Positions 41,646 through 49,681 of a DNA stretch of 64,000 nucleotides are shown here, in pieces (the first letter of the stretch is position 1; each line of letters starts with the position of its first letter). The notes under the pieces were generated by a model. That model was not told where the DNA came from and made no database searches. It saw only the letters and a list, made by a program, of their open reading frames with translations. This DNA comes from Flavobacteriales bacterium. Its GTDB lineage: Bacteria > Bacteroidota > Bacteroidia > Flavobacteriales_F > PHOS-HE28. Both the position numbers and the translations under genes were made by a program. Location of the stretch: assembly GCA_016699575.1 (NCBI GenBank), contig CP064979.1, forward strand, positions 868,001 through 932,000. Direction: 5' to 3'.

Positions 41646-44198
41646 TTGCGCCGAGCGCGCCGCGCCCTTGTCCCTCTCCCAGCCCTGTTCCTGGGCTTGC
41701 TGCTCTTGGTCTCCTGCGATCCGGCCAAGCGTGTGCCCACCGGCCGCCACCTGCTCACGAAGAACACTGTTGTGGCGCATGGCGATGTGGACAAGGACGA
41801 ACTCAAGGGCATCATCAAGCAGAAGCCCAACAAAAAGATCCTGGGCATGCGGTTCCACCTCGGTGTCTTCAACATGGTGGACACGGTGAAGATGAACCGT
41901 GGCATCAAGGAGAAAACCGCGCGTATCGATAGCATCAATGCTCAGCGGAAACGTGAAGGGCCCGATGGGCGCAATGCCAAGCCTTATCGCAAGACATGGC
42001 GTGAATGGTTGCGTGAAACCGTTGGCGAGCCCCCGGTCATCCTCGACACGAGCCTCACCGCGCGCAGCAGTGCACAAATGCGCTTGTACATGCGGAAGGA
42101 GGGTTACTTCCACGCCACCGTAAAGGACACAACGCTCCTGCACAAGCCGAACGGGAAACCGTTCCGGCACAGGAAGGCCAAGGTGGTGTACACCGTGGAG
42201 CCCGGGCGGCCGTACACCGTTTGCGAGACGGACTTCGCTGTGGATGATCCCCGCATCAGGGAGTACATCCGCGAAACATGGGGCGAAAGCCTGCTGCGCA
42301 CCGGTATGCGCATGGATGCTGACGTGGTGGATGCTGAACGCAAGCGCGTCACGGACTGGTTGAACGAACTCGGCTACCTGTACTTCACGCGTGATCTCCT
42401 CACCGTGGATGCCGACACCACGGTAGGCATTTTGCAGGCCGACCTGCTCTTGCGCGCCGCACGGCCTTACACGAAAACCGGGCGCAACCTTGCGGGTACG
42501 CCGCAGGGCACCGTGTACTGGCTTGAAGACGTCGTCGTGGACCTGAGCGGCCCAGCAAGACAACGTGTACGCAGACCAGGAGCCGGACAAGACGGTTCGT
42601 CTGTTTGGACCTACGTTGACAAGGCGCCTGCCGACACGCTGCTTTACGAAGGCTGGACCTTCCTCTATCGTGGCAAGCCTCCAATAAGGCCGAAGTCCCT
42701 AGTGCGCCACTTGTTCCTGCGGCCGGAGGAACGGTTCAAGCGCAGCAACGAGGACAACACCTACCGGCGGCTCACCAGCCTGCGCGTATTCGACCGTGTT
42801 GATGTCCGTTACGACACGCTGTCCGTCGGTGCACGCGACCGTGTGGATGCACGCCTGACCTTGTTGCCAACGCGCACGCAGGGCTTCTCGATCGAAGGCG
42901 CCGGAACGAACCGCGGCGGCTTCCTGGGCACGAGCTTGAGCCTGAACTACAAACACCGCAACGTGGCCCGCACCATGGGCCAGTTGACCGCCACGTTCAC
43001 CTTGGGCCTTGAAGCCCAGCAGAGCATTACCGGGCAGGAGGCCAACACCGACCAGACGAGCACCGCAGTGGGCCGCGATGTGCTCTTCAACACAGTGGAG
43101 ATCGGGCCTGAGGTGAACTACAAACTACCCCGACCCCTTTTGCTGCAGCGGGTTTTCGGGCCAGGTGCCAACGCCCGTACATCGTTCACCGTGGCCTACA
43201 ACTACCAACGGCGGCCTGACTACACGAGAGCCGTTGCAAAGTTGTCGCTCGGTCAGGAGTGGTTCGATCGCCCAACCATCCAAGTTGGGGCGTTCATCGA
43301 TGTCAACCTCGTTACCATCCCCTACCGGTCGCCTGCGTTCCAGAATTACCTGCAACAAGCGAACGACCCCATCCTCACGGATGGCTACACCGACCACTTG
43401 GTGCTTCCGCTGCGCATCACGAACGTTTGGACCAGCCGCATCGGACTCGTGGACAACAGCCAGCTCTTCAACCGGTTCAACTTCGAATGGGCAGGCACCC
43501 CGTTGCGCGCGATCGATGAACTGGTCCAAGCGCCCGTGGCAACGGACACCACCGGCAACTCCTTCTTCACGCTCTTCGACATCCGCTATGCCGAGTTCTT
43601 GAAGTGGGATGAGGACTTCCGCTATCACTACCGCCTGCACGACAAGAGCAGTCTGGCTTTCCGCATTGCCGGTGGAGTGGGCTGGCCGTTCGGCAATTTG
43701 GGCGTGCTTCCGTTCGAAAGCAGCTTCTTCGTGGGCGGTGCCAACGGATTGCGGGCGTGGCGCGCGCGGTCATTGGGGCCCGGCAGCTACCGGCAGCCGC
43801 TCGATGCATTCGATCGTGTAGGAGAAGTGAGGATCGAAGCCAACGCCGAGTACCGGTTCAAGCTCATCGACTTCCTTGAAGGTGCACTGTTCGCTGACCT
43901 TGGCAATATCTGGTTGCTGGACGAAGACCCGAACAAACCAGGTGCTGCCATCAGCAACCAATGGCTCAACGAACTGGCCGTGGGAACGGGCATCGGAGCG
44001 CGCCTCAACTTCGATTTCTTCATCATCCGCTTCGATCTCGGCCTGCAGACCAAAGACCCCAGCCTGCCCAAAGGCGAACGTTGGATCTTTGAACCGAAGG
44101 ATGAATACGAAGCTTGGCGGAATTCCCTTGGCGGCACGGAGCCCTACTCTTACAAGCCCAAGGTGAACTTCAATTTGGGGATAGGCTATCCGTTCTAA
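41646..44198 (+). CDS. tamL: TamL-like BamA/TamA family outer-membrane lipoprotein
   Basis: An Omp85-family protein of about 850 residues. A hydrophobic segment ending LGLLLLVSCDPAKRVPTGRH forms a lipoprotein signal peptide, the hallmark of the Bacteroidota TamL form of TamA. POTRA-like domains follow (about 25-400; KGIIKQKPNKKILGMRFH), then a 16-stranded C-terminal barrel with SFFVGGANGLRAWRARSLGP (the conserved R-G lid-lock loop region) and a final aromatic residue (GIGYPF). It probably assembles or exports outer-membrane or phospholipid cargo. No ATG precedes the signal peptide; TTG at 41646 fits best, while GTG at 41601 is an alternative. Confidence 0.85.
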   Translation: MRRARRALVPLPALFLGLLLLVSCDPAKRVPTGRHLLTKNTVVAHGDVDKDELKGIIKQKPNKKILGMRFHLGVFNMVDTVKMNRGIKEKTARIDSINAQRKREGPDGRNAKPYRKTWREWLRETVGEPPVILDTSLTARSSAQMRLYMRKEGYFHATVKDTTLLHKPNGKPFRHRKAKVVYTVEPGRPYTVCETDFAVDDPRIREYIRETWGESLLRTGMRMDADVVDAERKRVTDWLNELGYLYFTRDLLTVDADTTVGILQADLLLRAARPYTKTGRNLAGTPQGTVYWLEDVVVDLSGPARQRVRRPGAGQDGSSVWTYVDKAPADTLLYEGWTFLYRGKPPIRPKSLVRHLFLRPEERFKRSNEDNTYRRLTSLRVFDRVDVRYDTLSVGARDRVDARLTLLPTRTQGFSIEGAGTNRGGFLGTSLSLNYKHRNVARTMGQLTATFTLGLEAQQSITGQEANTDQTSTAVGRDVLFNTVEIGPEVNYKLPRPLLLQRVFGPGANARTSFTVAYNYQRRPDYTRAVAKLSLGQEWFDRPTIQVGAFIDVNLVTIPYRSPAFQNYLQQANDPILTDGYTDHLVLPLRITNVWTSRIGLVDNSQLFNRFNFEWAGTPLRAIDELVQAPVATDTTGNSFFTLFDIRYAEFLKWDEDFRYHYRLHDKSSLAFRIAGGVGWPFGNLGVLPFESSFFVGGANGLRAWRARSLGPGSYRQPLDAFDRVGEVRIEANAEYRFKLIDFLEGALFADLGNIWLLDEDPNKPGAAISNQWLNELAVGTGIGARLNFDFFIIRFDLGLQTKDPSLPKGERWIFEPKDEYEAWRNSLGGTEPYSYKPKVNFNLGIGYPF

Positions 44199-44298
44199 GT
44201 GCCAAGGTCCAAGTTTCAAGTGCCAAGATCCAAAGCGGGAACCACCTCACTGCAGCAAACTTGAACCCTGTGAATTGGAACTTGGGCTTTGACACTTG
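44197..44298. repeat. Long imperfect inverted repeat with direct subrepeats
   Basis: Left part holds two near-identical 16-nt direct copies (AAGTGCCAAGGTCCAA at 44197 and AAGTGCCAAGATCCAA at 44218). The right part, 44275-44298, is close to the reverse complement of 44197-44219. The element starts inside the tamL-like stop codon and fills most of the gap to fbaB. Confidence 0.7.
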
Positions 44299-44309
44299 CC
44301 CTCGTCCGC

Positions 44310-44341
44310 TTGTCCCTCCCCAGCCCATCCGACTAAGTTTG
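44310..44341 (+). promoter_or_regulatory. Promoter for fructose-bisphosphate aldolase
   Basis: Perfect -7 box TAAGTTTG at 44334-44341 with TTG at 44310-44312 (21-nt spacer). Only 16 nt separate the box from the ATG, so the leader is extremely short. Confidence 0.65.
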
Positions 44342-44357
44342 CCGCCGCAATTGAAAC

Positions 44358-45434
<1,077 letters not shown>

Positions 45435-45446
45435 ACAGAAAATCAG

Positions 45447-45531
45447 AAAGATGAAAGCTGAAAGCTGAAAACGGGGGTGCAAGACCCTTCGGCTTCCAGC
45501 TTTCTTCATTCAACTTTCAGCCTTCATCTTT
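45447..45531. repeat. Inverted repeat between fbaB and accD
   Basis: Left arm AAAGATGAAAGCTGAAAG (45447-45464) pairs with 45514-45531 at 17 of 18 positions. The left side also contains a GAAAGCT tandem unit. The right arm ends 5 nt before the accD ATG, so the hairpin would lie over the ribosome-entry region. Confidence 0.7.
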
Positions 45532-45536
45532 ACCCC

Positions 45537-46382
45537 ATGGGCTGGTTCACACGCGTCAAGGAAGGCATCACCACCGCCACCGAGGAGAAGAAGGAAACCC
45601 CGGAGGGCCTGTGGTACAAGTGCCCGGAGTGCTCGGAGATCATGACCAGCGAAGACCACGAGAACGCCTTGTGGGTCTGCGCCAAGTGCAACTACCACGA
45701 GAAGATCGGCAGCGAGGAGTACTTCGCCATCCTCTTCGACAACAACAAATTCACCGAGATCGGCGCCGACCTGATGGCCGGTGACCCGCTGAAGTTCGAG
45801 GACACCAAGAAATACGCCGACCGTCTGAAGAAGAGCCAGGCGGATAGCGGACTGAAGGACGCCCTTCGCGCTGCCTACGGCAAGGTGGACAAGCACGAGG
45901 CCGTCGTCGCCTGTATGGACTTCCGGTTCATCGGTGGCAGTATGGGGAGTGTGGTGGGTGAGAAGATCGCGATGGCCGCCGATGTGGCCCTGAAGCGCAA
46001 GAGCCCCTTGGTCATCATCAGCAAAAGCGGCGGTGCCCGCATGATGGAGGCCGGCTTCAGCTTGATGCAGATGGCCAAGACCAGCGCGAAGCTCACCCTG
46101 TTGGCCAAAAAAGGCATCCCCTACATCAGCGTGGTCACCGACCCCACGACCGGGGGGGTTACTGCCAGCTTCGCCATGCTGGGCGACCTGAACATTGCCG
46201 AACCGAAGGCCTTGGTGGCCTTTGCGGGCCCCCGCGTCGTCCGGGAAACCATTGGCCGCGACCTGCCCGAAGGCTTCCAGACCAGCGAATTCCTGCTGGA
46301 GCACGGATTCTTGGACAAGATCGTGGAGCGCAAGGACCTGAAAAAAACGCTGGCGGCTTTCTTCGGGTTCTTCAAGAGCTAG
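45537..46382 (+). CDS. accD: Acetyl-CoA carboxylase carboxyltransferase subunit beta
   Basis: A 281-residue subunit of the carboxyltransferase that moves the carboxyl group from biotin to acetyl-CoA in fatty-acid synthesis. The N-terminal four-cysteine zinc ribbon (YKCPECSEIM ... VCAKCNYHEK, about 29-53) and crotonase-fold motifs VVACMDFRFIGGSMGSVVGE, GGARMMEAGFSLMQMAKTSA and TDPTTGGVTASFAMLGD are all present. ATG at 45537 (MGWFTRVKEGI) is the usual family start; the longer frame crosses the inverted repeat. No accA neighbour here. Confidence 0.96.
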   Translation: MGWFTRVKEGITTATEEKKETPEGLWYKCPECSEIMTSEDHENALWVCAKCNYHEKIGSEEYFAILFDNNKFTEIGADLMAGDPLKFEDTKKYADRLKKSQADSGLKDALRAAYGKVDKHEAVVACMDFRFIGGSMGSVVGEKIAMAADVALKRKSPLVIISKSGGARMMEAGFSLMQMAKTSAKLTLLAKKGIPYISVVTDPTTGGVTASFAMLGDLNIAEPKALVAFAGPRVVRETIGRDLPEGFQTSEFLLEHGFLDKIVERKDLKKTLAAFFGFFKS

Positions 46383-46678
46383 ATAGCGAGTTCAGTTTGG
46401 TATGCGGGGTCCCTGGGAGCGAACCTTAGTTCTACCAGGAACATTTCGATGTGCTGTTCTTTCTTGATCTCGGCGTGAAGGAGGAGAAGGCGGCGGAGGC
46501 GGCCTAGCGACTGACAAGCCTGATGAACATGGAGGGCCCTGGCTAATGGCCGGGGCGTGCTGCATTTGGTGCGGGACAGATCATGCGAAAGGGCGCGAGG
46601 TGCAGAAGCCCCAGAATCTGGTGTAGCTAGGCATGATTACCGAGGCACACCAATACAGGCTGAGCATCGAACATCTCG
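46383..46678. other. Stretch without a recognisable gene
   Basis: About 300 nt after accD. No open frame with coding character, no clear promoter box and no terminator hairpin was seen. It borders a truncated T9SS gene remnant and looks like decayed DNA. Confidence 0.5.
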
Positions 46679-47263
46679 ATGGGCCTTTGTGCTGAACGAC
46701 TACTTTCAGCCGTCGGAAGAGAAAGGCATGGGATGATACACACGACAAGCCTATTTGTTAGACGGGGTAGAGCCCCTTGCATGATGGCTCATTCGGCAAT
46801 CAGCCGAGCGCGTGCGCCGCGCCACAGCCAAGCTGATGCAGTGGAGGCCAACACCCTGTACGCGATCGCCAGCCAGTGCCCCATGGTAGGCGGCAATGCG
46901 GTGTACCGCGCACGGGCATTGTATTCCTTGGTGGATGACGAGGAAGAGTTCGACGATCCGGCCATTTGCTTGCAACAAGGCATCATTGTGCGCAGTGCCG
47001 ACGAGGACGGCGGCAATGTGGTGCAAGTGCTGCCGAACCCGGCGACGGATGAAGCCACGCTGATCTACCAACTGGATGAGGGCGCCACGGGAGAATTCAT
47101 CATCCGTGATGCAATGGGCCGCGCGATCGCACGGCACAACGTGGGTAGCGAGCAAAACCGGTTCGCGTTCTCAACAACTCAGCTGGCTGCGGGACTCTAC
47201 CACTTCGTGCTCATAGTGGATGACGAGCAGGTGGGTGATGGGAAGTTGACCATCGTTCGCTGA
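46679..47263 (+). pseudogene. Remnant of a T9SS sorting-domain protein (C-terminal part)
   Basis: The 194-codon frame has a non-protein-like first 45 codons. After that comes a segment typical of the end of large Bacteroidota secreted proteins: LYAIASQCPMVGGNAVYRAR, DDPAICLQQGIIVRS and a sorting domain starting VLPNPATDEATLIYQL and ending KLTIVR. The bulk of the parent protein and its signal peptide are absent, so this is best read as a 5'-truncated remnant. No intact full-length copy occurs in the window. Confidence 0.7.
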
Positions 47264-47273
47264 TCGGGCGGTG

Positions 47274-48762
47274 ATGCGAGCATTCACCATTGCAGCGGCC
47301 CTGCTGGCAGGACACCTAGCCTGCCAGCACGGTTTGGCGCAATCAGGCCTCAACAACCTTTGGTTGGGGGGGTTCGGAAGTTCGGCTGGACCGCCTTTTG
47401 GTGGTACTAACATCGACTTCTTTTCGGGAGCGGCCGACATAACATACATCAACCGCGAAATGGACTTCCGCCGGGCTACGGCAAACATCACTGACAGTTC
47501 CGGTCAGTTGTTGTTCGTAACCAACGGCTACTACATCGCCGATGCATCGGGTGATACCATGCTAAATGGAACTGGGATCAACCCCAGCTTTTATACCCAG
47601 CAATTCCCGGATGGTCTTCATCTGTCCCAGAGCCATCTGATCCTCCCGAAACCGGGTACAGCAGGGCTGCACTATATGTTTCACGGTAGCTACGACGACC
47701 CCAACCTGGGCGCTGCTATGTACCTGTACCTCTCCCAGATCGACATAAGCTTGAATGGAGGTTTGGGTGGCGTAGTGAGCAAGAACCAAGTGCTGATCCA
47801 AGACACCTTGAACGTTGGCAAGATCACTGCCGTGAAGCACGCTAATGGACGAGATTGGTGGGTCTTTTGCCATAAGATCAACACTGATGTGTTTTTCAGA
47901 CTGCTTGTCACCCCGTATGGGGTTGGACCGCATGAGGCGCAAGCCATAGGTATTGTGCGTCCCATGGACGGGGGGCAAGTTTGTTTTTCACCAGACGGAA
48001 GCCGTTTCGCTTATTACTGGGGCGAACATGACTTGGACATCTTCAACTTTGATCGGTGTACTGGCCTGTTAGCCGACCACGTTCATATCGATATCGAAGA
48101 CGAGAACGCGATCGGGGGAGTTGCATTTTCACCGAGCAGCGAGGTGCTCTATGTTTCGTCCGTTGAGGACGTCTACCAGTACGACATGCTCGCCGCAGAC
48201 ATCGAAGCGAGCATGGTGCATGTGGCTGAATGGGACAGCTTCTATTCACCCTCCACCGTTCGCTACCCTGTTCGATCTAGCGCAACTGGCACCAGACGGC
48301 AAGATCTACATAGCCACTGGCAACAGCACGGATCGATTGCATGTGATCAATAACCCGGATCAGCTTGGTGTGGCGTGCGATATCGTGCAGCATGGGGTTG
48401 TATTGCCGTCATACTTCATGGATAGTTGCCCCAACCACCCCAACTACCACTTGGGCCCCTTGCTCGGCAGCCCGTGCGATACGCTTGGGCTGGGCGTGGC
48501 GGAGAAGCCGCCGCCGCTTAGCATAGGGGTTCATCCGAATCCGTCGGCGGGTTCGTTCACGGTTACCTACCCGGCGCAAGCGGTGGTGGGAACATTGGAG
48601 GTACGGGACGTGGCGGGAAGGTTGGTGCTGGAGGAGCGGTTGCCACAGTGGAGCCAAGTGCATACGGTGGAGTTGGAGGGTGCCGCTGCGGGCATCTACC
48701 ACGCTACCTTGGCTTGGGGCGGTAAACGAAGCACAACACGGATAGCGATCACTGGACCATGA
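47274..48762 (+). pseudogene. Frameshifted T9SS sorting-domain protein with beta-propeller-like body
   Basis: The first frame (to a stop at 48353) has a signal peptide (ends HGLAQ) and a body with FRRATANITDSSGQLLFVTN, YLYLSQIDISLNGGLGGVVS, VCFSPDGSRFAYYWG and YVSSVEDVYQYDMLAADIE. The natural continuation is in another frame: PPPFATLFDLAQLAPDGKIY, GNSTDRLHVINNPDQLG, SCPNHPNYHLGPLLGSPCDT and a T9SS sorting domain at IGVHPNPSAGSFTV. One extra base in the CCC run at 48250-48252 explains the break; removing it gives a continuous 495-residue protein. Either a real mutation, a sequencing or assembly error, or slippage. It overlaps the next gene by ATGA. Confidence 0.75.
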
Positions 48763-49085
48763 GACGGATCTTCATCAGTGCTGCATGGTTGCTGACAGCC
48801 GCGGTGGCGCAGGCGCAAGCACCGGAGGCGAAGCCACCCTGCAATGCCACCACGCTTGCTGTGCTGAAAGCCAACCGCCCGGCCACCCCGAGCGAGGAAC
48901 AGTGGTTGCGCATGATGGAGCGACAGGCCAACCACAGCTTGTTTCCATTGCGGATCGCACAAGCTATGTCCGATACCTTGGACATGCGGGAACTGGACAT
49001 GCGGTTCCAGTATGCCACGGTCGCGGAGGTCGGATCGCTCCTGCTTGGCCCGGCGGCACCGCAGCTAAACCAGCAGGCCAAGTAA
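48759..49085 (+). CDS. Small secreted hypothetical protein
   Basis: A 108-residue protein with signal peptide (1-20, ends VAQAQ) and a short helical mature region (ATPSEEQWLRMMERQANHSL). No family recognised. Its ATG overlaps the stop of the frameshifted T9SS protein, so the two were probably an expressed pair, reminiscent of but reversed in order from the small/large pairs at 3.3, 21.8 and 24.6 kb. Confidence 0.6.
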   Translation: MRRIFISAAWLLTAAVAQAQAPEAKPPCNATTLAVLKANRPATPSEEQWLRMMERQANHSLFPLRIAQAMSDTLDMRELDMRFQYATVAEVGSLLLGPAAPQLNQQAK

Positions 49086-49149
49086 AACCCTGCCGATCAG
49101 GGAGCTACGGTAGTTCCAGGACATAGTTCCGCCGCATATCCCTGGCTCC

Positions 49150-49157
49150 TATATTTG
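49150..49157 (+). promoter_or_regulatory. Bacteroidota -7 box (TATATTTG) for rpsO
   Basis: A perfect TAnnTTTG match 46 nt upstream of the rpsO start codon. No obvious TTG at the usual -33 distance. Confidence 0.6.
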
Positions 49158-49203
49158 CCGCCCGTTCCGGGAATGGCCCGGTACGATAGACACCCGGAAG
49201 GAC

Positions 49204-49473
49204 ATGTACCTGACCACCGAAACGAAACGCGAGATCTTCAAGAAGCACGGCGGCGACGCCAAGAACACCGGCGGCAGCGAAAGCCAGATCGCCCTGTTCA
49301 CTGAGCGCATCAACCACCTCACCGAGCACTTGAAGGTGAACAAGAAGGACCACGCCACGGAAAAGAGCCTGGTGCGCCTGGTAGGCCAGCGCAAGCAGTT
49401 GCTCAACTACCTGAAGATGTACAACATCGACCGGTACCGTGCCATCGTCAGCACGCTCGGCCTGCGCAAGTAA
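49204..49473 (+). CDS. rpsO: 30S ribosomal protein S15
   Basis: An 89-residue four-helix protein of the small ribosomal subunit that binds 16S rRNA early in assembly. Family signatures are TGGSESQIALFTERINHLTE and HLKVNKKDHATEKSLVRLVG, followed by QRKQLLNYLK. The length is standard. It precedes pnp, the common bacterial order, but a strong terminator and a palindromic repeat pair separate the two. Confidence 0.97.
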   Translation: MYLTTETKREIFKKHGGDAKNTGGSESQIALFTERINHLTEHLKVNKKDHATEKSLVRLVGQRKQLLNYLKMYNIDRYRAIVSTLGLRK

Positions 49474-49521
49474 GCCGATGCTGTCCGGCTCTCGGGCAGC
49501 GCACCATACATACGATCAAGG

Positions 49522-49553
49522 GGGCAATGGCGGCAACGTCCATTGCCCTTTTT
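49522..49553 (+). terminator. Rho-independent terminator after rpsO
   Basis: A 9-bp perfect stem (GGGCAATGG / CCATTGCCC), 9-nt loop and a TTTTT tail, 48 nt after the rpsO stop. Confidence 0.9.
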
Positions 49554-49564
49554 GCTAAGAAAGG

Positions 49565-49670
49565 ACGTACGGGCGGATGATCATCCGCCCCAACAAAGAG
49601 AAACCCTCCATAACCAACCGCTCCGGAAAGGCCGGGGCATAAATCGTACGGGCGGGAATTTCCCGCCCCG
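49565..49670. repeat. Two related palindromes in the pnp leader
   Basis: Copy 1 is a perfect 20-bp palindrome (GGGCGGATGATCATCCGCCC, 49571-49590). Copy 2 is a 9-bp inverted repeat (GGGCGGGAA / TTCCCGCCC, 49650-49668). Both begin with CGTACGGGCGG and end in CCGCCCC, so they look like two copies of one repeat unit about 60 nt apart, the second ending 13 nt before the pnp start. Confidence 0.75.
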
Positions 49671-49681
49671 ACCTAAAAACC

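Noticed and set aside
41610..42590. A long N-terminal extension of the TrmH-type methyltransferase on the minus strand
   Set aside because: It lies opposite the tamL-like gene and lacks family similarity; the catalytic protein is complete without it.
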